A DNA stretch of 37,072 bases, taken from the NCBI GenBank assembly GCA_947624805.1, contig CANQLW010000001.1, forward strand, positions 1-37,072, written 5' to 3'. The notes beneath the pieces were generated by a model that made no database searches, was not told where the DNA came from, and saw nothing but the letters and a program-made list of their open reading frames with translations. The DNA is from an uncultured Clostridia bacterium. GTDB taxonomy: Bacteria; Bacillota; Clostridia; Christensenellales; Borkfalkiaceae. The first letter of the stretch is position 1. Each line of letters opens with the position of its first letter. Below are positions 1-9,510 of this stretch, piece after piece. Made by a program: the position numbers and the translations under genes.

Positions 1-44
1 CTCCTCGCTCATCAATCTGGAAACGGTATAATTTTTGTATCATC

Positions 45-75
45 AAAGGTCCGACGAAGCCGTCGGACCTTTTTT
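45..75. terminator. Rho-independent terminator, probably bidirectional, downstream of malG-like gene
   Basis: Perfect hairpin AAAGGTCCGACG-aagc-CGTCGGACCTTT followed by a T-run; lies just past the malG-like stop at 104. Confidence 0.85.
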
Positions 76-103
76 CATGCGCAAAGAACTCCGTTCTGCG
101 TCC

Positions 104-952
104 TTACCCCTTCGTTGCGCCGCCCGTGATGCCTTCCACATAATAGCGTTGCAGGAAGACAAAGAGAAGCACGACGGGGACCGCCACGAGGATAGACCCC
201 GCGGCAAAACAGGTGAACATCGTGGATTTATGGTTCGTGTCGAGGAATTCAAACAGTCCAATCGCCACGGTGTACTGCTCACGGTTCGTCCCCAAAATAA
301 CCTTTGCGAAGATGAAATCCGACCACGGCGCAATGAACGCCATGAGCGCGGTGTAGACGATAATGGGCTTAGAAAGCGGCACGATAATTTTCCAGAACAC
401 CTGCCAGCTCGTCGCCCCGTCCAATCTTGCCGCCTCGTCGAGGGATTTTGAGATCGTGTCAAAGAACCCCTTCGCCACATAAAACCCCAGTCCCGCGCCG
501 CCCGAATAGACAAGAATGAGCGAGACGAGCTGCCCGTCCAAGTGGAAGGCCTTCAGAATGTAATAGACGGCAACCATGCTCATGAACCCCGGGAACATCC
601 CTAAAATCAGGGCAATTTTCATGAACGGCTTTCTCATTCTGAACTGAAACCTGCTCATCGCATACGCCACCATGAGGGTAATGATCGTAGACAGCACGCA
701 CGAGCAGACCGCGACGAGGAGGGTATTCCCGAACCACCGCAGAAAGAGGGTATCGCGGAAGAGGCGGACGAAGTTGTCAAAGGTCAGCCCCTTGGGGAAG
801 AAGGTGTAAGTGATCGCCCCCGTCTCCGCGCGGAAGGCCTGTAAGATGATCCAGACGATCGGCACAAGCCAGAGAAAAGACAATATGATGAGTGCGGTCT
901 CGGCGAGCACGTTCCCCGTGATCCGCCTTGCCTTCAATCCTGTTTTTTTCAT
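104..952 (-). CDS. malG: Maltose/maltodextrin ABC transporter permease, MalG-type
   Basis: 282 aa, multi-TM; EAARLDGATSWQVFWKIIVPLSKP matches the EAA motif of binding-protein-dependent permeases; 4-nt overlap with the upstream permease gene. Confidence 0.88.
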   Translation of the reverse strand: MKKTGLKARRITGNVLAETALIILSFLWLVPIVWIILQAFRAETGAITYTFFPKGLTFDNFVRLFRDTLFLRWFGNTLLVAVCSCVLSTIITLMVAYAMSRFQFRMRKPFMKIALILGMFPGFMSMVAVYYILKAFHLDGQLVSLILVYSGGAGLGFYVAKGFFDTISKSLDEAARLDGATSWQVFWKIIVPLSKPIIVYTALMAFIAPWSDFIFAKVILGTNREQYTVAIGLFEFLDTNHKSTMFTCFAAGSILVAVPVVLLFVFLQRYYVEGITGGATKG

Positions 953-2535
953 GCCTGAAAATCCCCCTCGTTCTTATTAGCGCTCGTATGGGAATATGCG
1001 AAAACCGAGAACAGCGCACACGCCGCAAAGGTATAGATCCCGATGACCGCGCCGAGGTTGTAATCGTTCTGTTCGATGGTGAGCTTATACAGCCATGTGA
1101 TGAGAAGGTCGGTCTTGCCCGCGATATGGTAATTCGGCACGGCGGGTCCGCCGTTCGTCAACAGATAGATGATGTTGAAGTTGTTGATGTTCCCGATGAA
1201 CTGCTGGATGAGGTAGGGCCCCGTCACAAAGAGGACATAAGGGAGCGTGATCCTTGCAAAGAGGATGACGGGGTTGGCGCCGTCTAACTTTGCCGCCTCG
1301 AAGAGGTCCTGCGGAATATTCATGAGGACGCCCGTCGTGATGAGCATCGTGTACGGGACGCCGATCCAGAGGTTGACGAGAAGGACGCTGAGTCTCGGCA
1401 AGAGGGCATCATGGGCGACGCTGCCCAAGAAGTCGATCCGCTTCCCGATGATCCCCCAGTCCATGAGGAGGGTGTTGAGGGGCCCGTCGGTGTGCAGGAA
1501 GTTATTCATCGTAAGAAGCGTGATGAACTGCGGAATTGCGATCGTGAGGACGAATATCGTACGGAATACGGGTTTGCCGATGATCCCCTTCTTATTGATG
1601 AGAAGGGCGAGGAGGATGCCGCCGAAGTAGCACATCACGGTCGCAAGGAGCGCCCAGAGGAGTGTCCAGCCGAGGACGGGAAAGAAGGTCCCCGCGATCT
1701 TTGTGCTCGAGAAGACCTGCCCGAACATATCGAACCCGATCCAGTCGAAGAGGGCGGCGGGCGGAAGGTGCTCATGGTCATAGCTCGTGAAGGCCATGAG
1801 GATCATATAGATGAGCGGGATGATCGTGAACGCCAGGACGCACAGAATGGGGATGACCAGCATGGTCTTATAGAGCTTTTTGTCGAAGAGCTCAAAGATT
1901 TCCTGACGGAAGGTTGCGGGCATGGTACCCGCATTTTTCGTCTGCCACGCTTTCCTTCCCGATTTTACGGACGTGAAGTAGATCACGATGAAGGCGATGA
2001 TGATGAGGATGGTACACACCCCGAAGAGGAGCATTAAAAGGGAATTGTCCCCTTGCGTGACGATGGGATTCCCCCATTCATCGGTCTGTTCCCCCGTGGA
2101 CTGGGCGTGCGTTCCGAGGGTGAAAAATCCGATAAACGCGCTCCCGCCCGTAAGCGTCATAAAGAGGATAAAACACGCTTCGATGAGGAGGAACAGCCCG
2201 CCTTTTATGTACTGTCCCGCGCCGATGTTGCCGACGCCCATGAAGATGTAGGAGAGCTTTTCCCACACGTTCCCATGGACGAAGCCGAGGACGAAGTCCT
2301 TCACGCCTTCCCCGATCTTTTTCCCGAGCGCGGCGATGCGTGACGGGAGTTTTTTGAAGAAATCTGCGATCGAAATTGCAATGCCGACGATCTCCGCAGC
2401 CAGCGCGGAGAGTAGCCAAATCAACCAGCCGAACAGAATGCGGAAGATCCATACGCAGATGAGTTCTCCCACATACATCCAGCGGCGAAAGATCTTTCTC
2501 CGCAGATTTCCGATACTTTCTCTGTCGTTATCCAT
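949..2535 (-). CDS. malF: Maltose/maltodextrin ABC transporter permease, MalF-type, with a long N-terminal membrane extension
   Basis: 528 aa; EAAKLDGANPVILFARITLPY EAA loop; about 200 aa of extra N-terminal hydrophobic sequence; translationally coupled to malG. Confidence 0.85.
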   Translation of the reverse strand: MDNDRESIGNLRRKIFRRWMYVGELICVWIFRILFGWLIWLLSALAAEIVGIAISIADFFKKLPSRIAALGKKIGEGVKDFVLGFVHGNVWEKLSYIFMGVGNIGAGQYIKGGLFLLIEACFILFMTLTGGSAFIGFFTLGTHAQSTGEQTDEWGNPIVTQGDNSLLMLLFGVCTILIIIAFIVIYFTSVKSGRKAWQTKNAGTMPATFRQEIFELFDKKLYKTMLVIPILCVLAFTIIPLIYMILMAFTSYDHEHLPPAALFDWIGFDMFGQVFSSTKIAGTFFPVLGWTLLWALLATVMCYFGGILLALLINKKGIIGKPVFRTIFVLTIAIPQFITLLTMNNFLHTDGPLNTLLMDWGIIGKRIDFLGSVAHDALLPRLSVLLVNLWIGVPYTMLITTGVLMNIPQDLFEAAKLDGANPVILFARITLPYVLFVTGPYLIQQFIGNINNFNIIYLLTNGGPAVPNYHIAGKTDLLITWLYKLTIEQNDYNLGAVIGIYTFAACALFSVFAYSHTSANKNEGDFQA

Positions 2536-2582
2536 AGTTCCTCCTTGTAATGATATTTCGTCCTTTCCGCCGCCCGCCCTCG

Positions 2583-2842
2583 CGTCATCCTGAGGCAGTG
2601 AGCATTACGAAGTCCACAGAAGAATGTCCCGAAGGACCCCCCAAACGCAGTCCGACCCTTGCTCGCGTCATCCTGCCCCGCGCGCATTCTTGTTGCTCTA
2701 AGCGCGGCACGAGGAGCGTCAGCGACGAAGTAACCCCCGCCGCAGGCGGCGTGTCGCCCCCCGCGTCATCCTGAGACAGTGAACATTACGAAGTCCACAG
2801 GAGAACGTCCCGAAGGATCCCGAAGAACGGAGTCCGCTCCGT
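2583..2842. repeat. Dispersed intergenic repeats (family 1, GTCATCCTGAG...CGAAGGATC), two copies plus the CTTCGTCGCTGACGCTC submodule
   Basis: cgcgtcatcctgaggcagtgagcattacgaagtccacag and cgcgtcatcctgagacagtgaacattacgaagtccacag; ccccgcgcgcattcttgttgctctaagcgcggcacgaggagcgtcagcgacgaagta recurs near 20.7, 25.7 and 33.5 kb. Confidence 0.85.
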
Positions 2843-5080
2843 TCAAATCCCCCAGATCTTCTCGGCATAGGTCTTGATCGCTCTGTCCGACGAGAAGAAT
2901 GCCGAGCGGGTCGCATTTTTCAGCTGTTTCCCCGTGAAAAGCGTCCTGTCCCGATACTCCCCGTTCACCTTCAACAGCGCGTCGACGAGGGGCAATAAAT
3001 CATATAAAACGTAATAATGGTCTGCGCGGTTATACGTCTCCTCGAAGAGGGAAGCGGCAAGGTCTTTGAGTTTCCCGTCCGCGTCCGAAAACGTCCCGTC
3101 CGTGAGGGTGTCCGTCACTTCCCTGACGCGGGGGTGAGTTTTCACGAACTTCACGGGGTCGTACTTCCCCTCGAGGGCGTTGATCTCCTCCACGCTCGCG
3201 CCGAAGATGTAATTATTCTCACGCCCCGCACGCTCCACGATCTCGATGTTCGCCCCGTCCATCGTTCCCACGGTCACGGCGCCGTTCATCATGAGTTTCA
3301 TGTTCCCCGTGCCGCTCGCTTCAAAGCCCGCGGTGGAGACCTGCAAGCTCACATCGCTCCCCGGGATGATCTTCTCGGCATAGCTCACGTCATAATTCTG
3401 CACAAAGACGACCTGCAATTTCCCGTTCACCTCCCCGTCATTGGCGATGAGCTCGGCGATTTTGTTGAGGAAGAGAATAATCTCCTTCGCACGCTTGTAA
3501 CTCCCCGCCGCCTTTGCGCCGAAGATGAACACCGTCGGCGTAAAATCGGGGAGCTTGCCCGCTTTCAGATCAAAATAGATCCTCAGGATCGCAAGCGCGG
3601 TCATGAGCTGGCGTTTATATTCATGCAGCCGCTTGACTTGGGCGATATAGATCGCATCGGGCAAGAGCTTGATGCCCTCCTTCTTTTCGATATAGGCGGC
3701 GAGCTGTCTCTTCTTCTCCGCTTTGATTTTTGAGAACGCGGCGAGCGTTTCCGCGTCGTCGCAGTCGATGCTCCGAATGAGGGAGAGATCCTCCCGCCAC
3801 CCGCTCCCGAGCCGCTCGTCATAGAACCGTGCCAGTTCTTCATTGCAAAGAAGCAGCCAGCGCCTCTGCGTCACGCCGTTGGTGACATTGAGGAATTTGT
3901 CGGGATCATGCCGATATGCCGCCGAGAACAGTCTCTCTTTCAGAATTTTGGTATGGATCTCCGCGACGCCGTTGACGCGTTCGGAGACATAGACGGCGAC
4001 GTTTGCCATTGCGAACTTCCCGCCGCCGAGGATGGACATACGGACGATCTCCTCCCGCGGGCAGCCCTCCGCCTTCCACGCCGCGGCGGCATAGATCTGC
4101 AGCCGTTTGAGGATCCCCGCGATCTCGGGCAGGATCTTTTCCACGAGCTCCTCGTCCCACCGCTCCAAAGCCTCGGGAAGAATGGTATGGTTCGTATAGC
4201 GGAAGGTCTTCTTTGCGATCGTTACCGCCCTGCCGAAGGGCACTTTATAGACCTTGGTGAGCAGTCTCAGAAACTCCGCCACGGCAAAGACGGCATGGGT
4301 ATCGTTGAGCTGGAATACGCAGCTCTCTGCAAATTTCCCGAAGTCCGTCCCGTACTCCCGTACATACCGCTCCGTTCTCTCCCCCACTGCTGCCGCCGAG
4401 AAAAAGTATTCCTGACGGATCCGCAGGAGCTTCCCCTCCTCGGTATCGTCCGCGGGATAGAGATATTCGGAGATCTTCTCCGCCTCGGGGCTCCCTTCCG
4501 CCTGAAAGAGGCGCAATACATTGACGCTTTTCCCATAGACCGGCATATCGTAGGGAACGGCAATGACGACCATATCGGCAAAGCGCACTTCCCGCGCTTC
4601 CCGCTCCTTTCTGATGCTCCAAGGGTCCCCCCAGATCTTCAGCCAGTCGTCCGCTTCCTCGACCTGCTCCCCGCCCACGAACTTCTGCCTGAATAAACCG
4701 TATCTGTATCGGATGCCGTACCCGTTCAGCGGATAGCCCAAATTGGCGGCGCTATCTAAATAGCAGGCGGCGAGTCTTCCCAACCCCCCGTTGCCGAGCG
4801 CGGCGTCCTCCACATCTTCAAAGGTATTGAGATCGAACCCCTTCGCGGCAAAGATCTCCCTTGCCTCATCAAGTACGCCGAGGGCGAGCAGGTTGTTGAA
4901 AAACATTCTTCCCATGAGGTATTCCACGGAAAAATAGTACGCACACCGCGCGGGGGCCTTCTGCTTTTCCGACAGGATCTCATCCATGCACGCCGAGGAG
5001 ATCTCTCTGTACAGCTCCGCGGCGGTCTTGTCTGTTACGTCGATATTCTGTAATGTCTTTATGAGTCTTTCCCGATTCAT
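2843..5080 (-). CDS. glgP: Glycogen/maltodextrin phosphorylase (GT35)
   Basis: 745 aa; FSVEYLMGR, LGNGGLGRLAACYLDS and the PLP-site motif EASGTGNMKLMMNGAVTVGTMDGANIEI. Confidence 0.93.
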   Translation of the reverse strand: MNRERLIKTLQNIDVTDKTAAELYREISSACMDEILSEKQKAPARCAYYFSVEYLMGRMFFNNLLALGVLDEAREIFAAKGFDLNTFEDVEDAALGNGGLGRLAACYLDSAANLGYPLNGYGIRYRYGLFRQKFVGGEQVEEADDWLKIWGDPWSIRKEREAREVRFADMVVIAVPYDMPVYGKSVNVLRLFQAEGSPEAEKISEYLYPADDTEEGKLLRIRQEYFFSAAAVGERTERYVREYGTDFGKFAESCVFQLNDTHAVFAVAEFLRLLTKVYKVPFGRAVTIAKKTFRYTNHTILPEALERWDEELVEKILPEIAGILKRLQIYAAAAWKAEGCPREEIVRMSILGGGKFAMANVAVYVSERVNGVAEIHTKILKERLFSAAYRHDPDKFLNVTNGVTQRRWLLLCNEELARFYDERLGSGWREDLSLIRSIDCDDAETLAAFSKIKAEKKRQLAAYIEKKEGIKLLPDAIYIAQVKRLHEYKRQLMTALAILRIYFDLKAGKLPDFTPTVFIFGAKAAGSYKRAKEIILFLNKIAELIANDGEVNGKLQVVFVQNYDVSYAEKIIPGSDVSLQVSTAGFEASGTGNMKLMMNGAVTVGTMDGANIEIVERAGRENNYIFGASVEEINALEGKYDPVKFVKTHPRVREVTDTLTDGTFSDADGKLKDLAASLFEETYNRADHYYVLYDLLPLVDALLKVNGEYRDRTLFTGKQLKNATRSAFFSSDRAIKTYAEKIWGI

Positions 5081-6783
5081 ACGCTCTCCTTTACGAGCTT
5101 TCCGTTTTCAAAGGCAAAGATGACTTCGCCGCTCGTCTCCGCATCGCCGAAATATGCCTTCACGCGCTCTTTATCGTTCTCTCTCACGAGGACCAGAACG
5201 CCTTGCTCCGTCTGTGCATAGAACTCACCCTCGGGCAGGGAGCGCCTGAACCGTGCGAGCGCTTCCAGATACGCTGCATACCGCGGCTTTTTCGCCCAGT
5301 CATACGTCCGTCTGCAATCGGGGTCGCCGTCCCCCGTGAGGGGGAGCTCGGTCCCGTAGAAGACGCAGGGCATTCCCATGGAGAAATACAGGGCAACGAG
5401 GGCGGTGCAGAGTTTTGTCTCATCCTCCCCGCAGAGCCGCAAAAAGCGCGGCGTGTCGTGGTTATCGAGGAAATTCAGCATCATCTCATTGGTCTGACGG
5501 CGGTGGCCCATCACGGCATGATTGATCTTATCCGCGGCCTCCCGTGCCGACAGACGGCCATGGGCAAAATAGTCCGTAAAGGTCTTCTGGAGCTTGTAAT
5601 TCATGACGCCGTCGAACTCATCCCCGCCTAAATACATCTTGTTTTCATGCCAGACTTCGCCGATGAGGACGGCGTTGGGGTACTTTTCCCCCGCGGCGCT
5701 TTTCAGCTCCCGCCAGAGGGCATGGGAGACCTCGTCCGCAACGTCCAGCCTCAGCCCGTCCACGCCCCATGAAAGGCAGGTAAGGGCAATCTGGATGAGG
5801 TATTCCCGCACTTTGGGATTTGACGTGTTCCACTTCGGCATATAGGGGCAGTCTGCGAAGATCTCGTAGTTGCAGAGGGAATGGGAGGCGCCCGCCTTGC
5901 CCACCCCCCTACCCCCCTCCTCGGGAGGGGGCACAGGAGCGCCGAGGGTCGGCCTCTCCCCATGGACGATGAACCAATCGTAAAATTCGGACTCTCGTCC
6001 CTTCTCTTTCACGTCCGCAAAGAGCGGGTTGCTCTCGTCGCAGTGATTGAAGACGGTGTCCAGAATGATGTGCATCCCCCGGACATGAGCGGCATCGATG
6101 AGGGCATACAGGTCCTCGTTTTTGCCGAACATCGGGTCCACCGTGAGATAGTCCGTGATGTTATACTTGTGATTGCTCGGAGAGCGGAAGATCGGCGTTA
6201 AGTACAGGGCGTTAAAGCCCATGCCGCGGATCGTATCGAGCTTATCGATGATGCCCCTGAGATCCCCGCCCGCAAAATCCTTCGCCTTGGGAACCTGCTC
6301 CCAGCGTTGCGTGATATATCTATCGTCCTTCTCCCCGTCCCCACGGCAGAAGCGGTCTATAAAGATCTGATAGACGACGGCGTCCCTCGTCCACGGGACG
6401 GTTTTCACGATGTCGGCTTCGTTGAGATAAGGGAACTGGAAGAAGGTATAATATGCGTGTTTGAAATCGTACTCGTCCGTGACGCCTTCCTCGGAGTAGT
6501 AGTACTCATCGTCATCGGGAAGGGTGAGGAGAAAGATGTATGCAAACCGCACGTCCGCGCTCGAAAGGTCGCAGACGTAGTAGTCATAGAGTCCGTCGCT
6601 GCACAGTTTTCGCATCCGTGCAAAGTTGCGGCGCTCTGTGAAGTCGTATTTGTTGTTCCACAGGACAGAGACCTCTTTGAACTTCTCCCCTCTCGCCGTT
6701 CTGAGCACGAGCCGCAGGGTATTTTTGTTCAAAGGATAGGCATATTCACTGTCCGGGGTATGATAGATCGCGTATTTGTTCAT
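5077..6783 (-). CDS. GH13 alpha-glycosidase (neopullulanase/maltogenic amylase-like), cytoplasmic
   Basis: Start taken at MNKYAIYHTPDSEY (6783) rather than the track start at 6861. GH13 motifs DTVFNHCD, GLRLDVADEV, LIGEVWHE, NFLDNHDTPR. 4-nt overlap with glgP. Confidence 0.88.
   Translation of the reverse strand: MNKYAIYHTPDSEYAYPLNKNTLRLVLRTARGEKFKEVSVLWNNKYDFTERRNFARMRKLCSDGLYDYYVCDLSSADVRFAYIFLLTLPDDDEYYYSEEGVTDEYDFKHAYYTFFQFPYLNEADIVKTVPWTRDAVVYQIFIDRFCRGDGEKDDRYITQRWEQVPKAKDFAGGDLRGIIDKLDTIRGMGFNALYLTPIFRSPSNHKYNITDYLTVDPMFGKNEDLYALIDAAHVRGMHIILDTVFNHCDESNPLFADVKEKGRESEFYDWFIVHGERPTLGAPVPPPEEGGRGVGKAGASHSLCNYEIFADCPYMPKWNTSNPKVREYLIQIALTCLSWGVDGLRLDVADEVSHALWRELKSAAGEKYPNAVLIGEVWHENKMYLGGDEFDGVMNYKLQKTFTDYFAHGRLSAREAADKINHAVMGHRRQTNEMMLNFLDNHDTPRFLRLCGEDETKLCTALVALYFSMGMPCVFYGTELPLTGDGDPDCRRTYDWAKKPRYAAYLEALARFRRSLPEGEFYAQTEQGVLVLVRENDKERVKAYFGDAETSGEVIFAFENGKLVKESV
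5877..5955. repeat. GC-rich palindromic element carried in frame inside the GH13 gene
   Basis: Perfect inverted repeat CCCCCTCC-tcg-GGAGGGGG (5913-5931); encodes low-complexity TLGAPVPPPEEGGRGVGKAGASH between HGER and CNYEIFADCPYMPKW; resembles ccccctccttgggggaggtgggg in the intergenic element near 25.86 kb. Confidence 0.6.
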
Positions 6784-6837
6784 AGGTTTGTTTATTCTTG
6801 CAATATGAAATTCTCGGCACCATCCTACCCCCGCCCT

Positions 6838-6900
6838 CCCCCTTGCCTGCCCCCCTTCCAAGGGGGCGGGTGGCGCGGCGTAGCCGCGTCAGGTGGGGGT
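6838..6900. repeat. Dispersed intergenic repeat family 2
   Basis: Reverse complement cccccacctgacgcggctacgccgcgccacccgccccctt nearly matches 25801-25845 acccccacctgacgcgactacgtcgcgccacccgccccctt. Confidence 0.8.
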
Positions 6901-7032
6901 TCGTTCCCAAATAATGTGCCTTAGGCGGAATTGACTTCCGCCGTGGGCGACTCAATTTGGTACCCTACGGGAACCACAATGTCGGGGAGAGCGTCCGCGA
7001 CGATGACTCAATATCCCAGAGGGTGACATTCC

Positions 7033-7095
7033 TCGCTCGCATTTGTTTTGGAGCACGCGCCCGAAGGAGCGCGGACGATAAAACAAATCGAGCGA
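7033..7095. repeat. Long imperfect palindrome with nested hairpin in the leader of the GH13 gene
   Basis: TCGCTCGcATTTGTTTT (7033-7049) pairs with AAAACAAATCGAGCGA (7080-7095); inner CGCGC...GCGCG. Confidence 0.75.
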
Positions 7096-7108
7096 AATGG
7101 CCTCCCCG

Positions 7109-7128
7109 CTTAGTAAACCGTTTTACCT
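7109..7128 (-). promoter_or_regulatory. LacI-family operator candidate next to a putative promoter of the GH13-glgP-malFG segment
   Basis: Minus strand AGGTAAAACGGTTTACTA: near-palindrome with the same half-sites as the site at 20150-20167; preceded on minus by TTTGCA-17-TATACA. Confidence 0.6.
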
Positions 7129-7165
7129 GTATAGTATCACAACGTGCGGATGCAAAAATCGCTTT

Positions 7166-7972
7166 TCAAATCCGCACGACGTGAGTTTCGACCGTCTCTC
7201 TCTTGACGGCTTTGTAGTAACAATCGAGGATGGCATCGACCCGCCTTTCCGTGACCGCCGGCACAAGCAGCTTCTCACGGTCTGCAAGCTCGGGAAGGTT
7301 CATGAGGCTCTCATGCACCGTCACGATATTGCCCTTCGGGACAGCCCCGAGGCCGTGGTCGGAGAGGAACGTCACATCGCCGCAGACTTCGCGGATCTCC
7401 TTCTTGCAGCTCTCACTGTACATATCCACGAGCACGACGCGGAAGTTCTTCCCGAACTTCTCCTCCCCCGCCTTCATCACCGTCTCAAAGTCCTGCAGGA
7501 CCTGAAAGAACAGTTCATCGTGAATACGGGAGTCCACCGCAAGCAGGGGCACGAAGTTCTCCGCCGCGATCTTACGGAAGGTCTCTTCCTCGGTCCCCGC
7601 ACAGATGATGGCATCCGCCGAGTCCACATAGATCGCCGCGAGATAGGTACGGATCATGAGATTGAGCTTGTGCTTTTCGAGGGCCTTTCCGAGCATACGG
7701 ACGAGCTGAAAACTCTCCGCCTGCTGCAGAACCGTCTGATGCTTGTCTGCAAGGAGGATGATGTTATCGCTCTTTCCCCGCGCGAAGCACTGCGCCACCC
7801 GCGAGGGGCGATACCCCAAAATATTGATGGCGTGCAGAACTTTACGGCGCGTCTCGGCGCTGCACTTGTCCGTGATACCGTTCAGGATGAACGAGACCGT
7901 TGTCACAGACACGCCCGCCTTCATTGCGACCTCTTTGATCGTTACTTTGTTGATTTCTTTACTTTCATCCAT
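7166..7972 (-). CDS. LacI-family transcriptional regulator, short effector domain
   Basis: N-terminal HTH VTIKEVAMKAGVSVTTVSFILNGITDKCSAETRRKVLHAINILGYRPSRVAQ; start at MDESKE (7972); about 268 aa. Confidence 0.85.
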   Translation of the reverse strand: MDESKEINKVTIKEVAMKAGVSVTTVSFILNGITDKCSAETRRKVLHAINILGYRPSRVAQCFARGKSDNIILLADKHQTVLQQAESFQLVRMLGKALEKHKLNLMIRTYLAAIYVDSADAIICAGTEEETFRKIAAENFVPLLAVDSRIHDELFFQVLQDFETVMKAGEEKFGKNFRVVLVDMYSESCKKEIREVCGDVTFLSDHGLGAVPKGNIVTVHESLMNLPELADREKLLVPAVTERRVDAILDCYYKAVKRETVETHVVRI

Positions 7973-8109
7973 AGGGCCACCTCTCTTATATGCCGCTCCC
8001 AAAGAAGAGAGCGGCAATAAGGGGGGAAAGTTTTCCGCCTCATCGGCGAAAAGGGGTGTGTGAGTTCAGGCGCGGGGCAAAGGGATGGTTGAGGGCTCCG
8101 CCTCTTGCC

Positions 8110-9417
8110 TTATGTGGTATCTTTCAGACTGCTGACGAAGTCGTCGAGCGCGGATTGGAGGGAGACAGGATCCCCCGCCAAGGAACCGTTCCAGATCGAC
8201 TCGCCCATCGCCTTTGCGGGGTTCCAGTACCGCGAGATCTCGGGGATGATGGGAACGGGCACGGAGAGATCGAGCTGCCGGCGGATGACCTTGAAGAACG
8301 GATCATCCTTCACGGCCGCATTCTGCTGGGCGTTCTTGTTGGAGGGATAATATCCCCTGTCCGCCGCATAGCGTAGCTGGTTCTGCTCCGAAGTCACAAA
8401 CGCCGCGAGACGGGACGCCGTCCCCTTGTGCTCGGACGTCTTGTTGATGACATACAGTTTACTGTTGGAGAACGCGATGAGCGGCTTCTCCTCGCCGTCT
8501 ATCGTGATCGAGGGCAGGGTTCTGTATTTGATATTCGTCGCACCCTTAAAGGTGTCCTGCATCTCCCAGGCGCCCGAGATGCACGCTCCGAGACGGTCGT
8601 TGAGGACGGCGGTTGCGAGGTTCTTTGCACTGTCCGACTTGAAAGGCCCGTCGACCATCTTCTTCGCATCCTCCTTCGACGGCACCTCTTTGCGGAAGTT
8701 CGTCGCCGCATACTGCATGAACTTCATGCCGTCTGCATTGTTCCAGTTGCAGGCGTTGACATCGGTACCGTCCTCGCCGTAGAGGGTACAGCCGACCGCG
8801 AAAAAGCCCATATTCAGATAGAATCCGTCCTGAATGCAGAAGCCGAACGCCGTCGCCTTTTCCTTGCTGCCCGGAATATGCGGCATATCCGCCGCGAGCA
8901 TCGCATCGACGCTCCCCAGAAGGGTATTTTCGAGACTCTCGGGGAAGATGTCCGTCGTGTAATACTCGATATAGGTATCCATCGTGAGCGGGAAGCCGTA
9001 GATGGCGCCGTTGTATGTCGCCTGCTGCACGGTCGCGGGGTCGTTATTGTTTTTGATATCCGTCTCGAACGTCGCGGCGGTCCCGTCACGGATCTCGCCG
9101 ATGAGCCCCGCCTTCGCCATGATACCCACTTGGTCGTGCGGGATGAGGATGACGTCTGCCGCCGTTTCGGGGTCCTTTGCAACGACCGACTGCGCATCCC
9201 ACGCGTCCTGAATCTCTACGCGGATGCTCTCTTTGACGTCGGGATTTGCGGTCTTGAACTCTTCCACGATCTGTTTGAGAAGGGTCTGATCCTCCGCGCC
9301 GCCCCAGATGACGACTTCTCCCGCCGCCTCGTCCGTGTTCCCGCCGCCGCAGGCGGCGAGCCCGAACACCATGCAGCCGCTCAACACGACAGTTGCGATT
9401 TTTGTGAATGTTTTCAT
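8110..9417 (-). CDS. malE: Extracellular solute-binding lipoprotein, maltose/maltodextrin type
   Basis: Lipobox VFGLAAC; EVVIWGGAEDQTLLKQIVEEFKTANPDV N-lobe and PIIPEISRYWNPAKAMGESIWNG near the C-terminus are typical of MBP-like proteins; permeases in the same locus. Confidence 0.85.
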   Translation of the reverse strand: MKTFTKIATVVLSGCMVFGLAACGGGNTDEAAGEVVIWGGAEDQTLLKQIVEEFKTANPDVKESIRVEIQDAWDAQSVVAKDPETAADVILIPHDQVGIMAKAGLIGEIRDGTAATFETDIKNNNDPATVQQATYNGAIYGFPLTMDTYIEYYTTDIFPESLENTLLGSVDAMLAADMPHIPGSKEKATAFGFCIQDGFYLNMGFFAVGCTLYGEDGTDVNACNWNNADGMKFMQYAATNFRKEVPSKEDAKKMVDGPFKSDSAKNLATAVLNDRLGACISGAWEMQDTFKGATNIKYRTLPSITIDGEEKPLIAFSNSKLYVINKTSEHKGTASRLAAFVTSEQNQLRYAADRGYYPSNKNAQQNAAVKDDPFFKVIRRQLDLSVPVPIIPEISRYWNPAKAMGESIWNGSLAGDPVSLQSALDDFVSSLKDTT

Positions 9418-9510
9418 AATTTCTCCTTCTTGAATATGGAGGTCCCTCCCGCATCCCTCCCCCTCAGAGCGGGGGAAGGAAAGAAAGAAATAGAGAGGAA
9501 GATGAGCAGT

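Noticed and set aside
3908-4696. 262-aa and similar plus-strand ORFs inside glgP
   Set aside because: Antisense to a strongly conserved phosphorylase with intact motifs.
5077-6861. Upstream start at 6861 for the GH13 gene
   Set aside because: The first 26 residues derive from the family 2 repeat region; MNKYAIYH at 6783 is the natural start.
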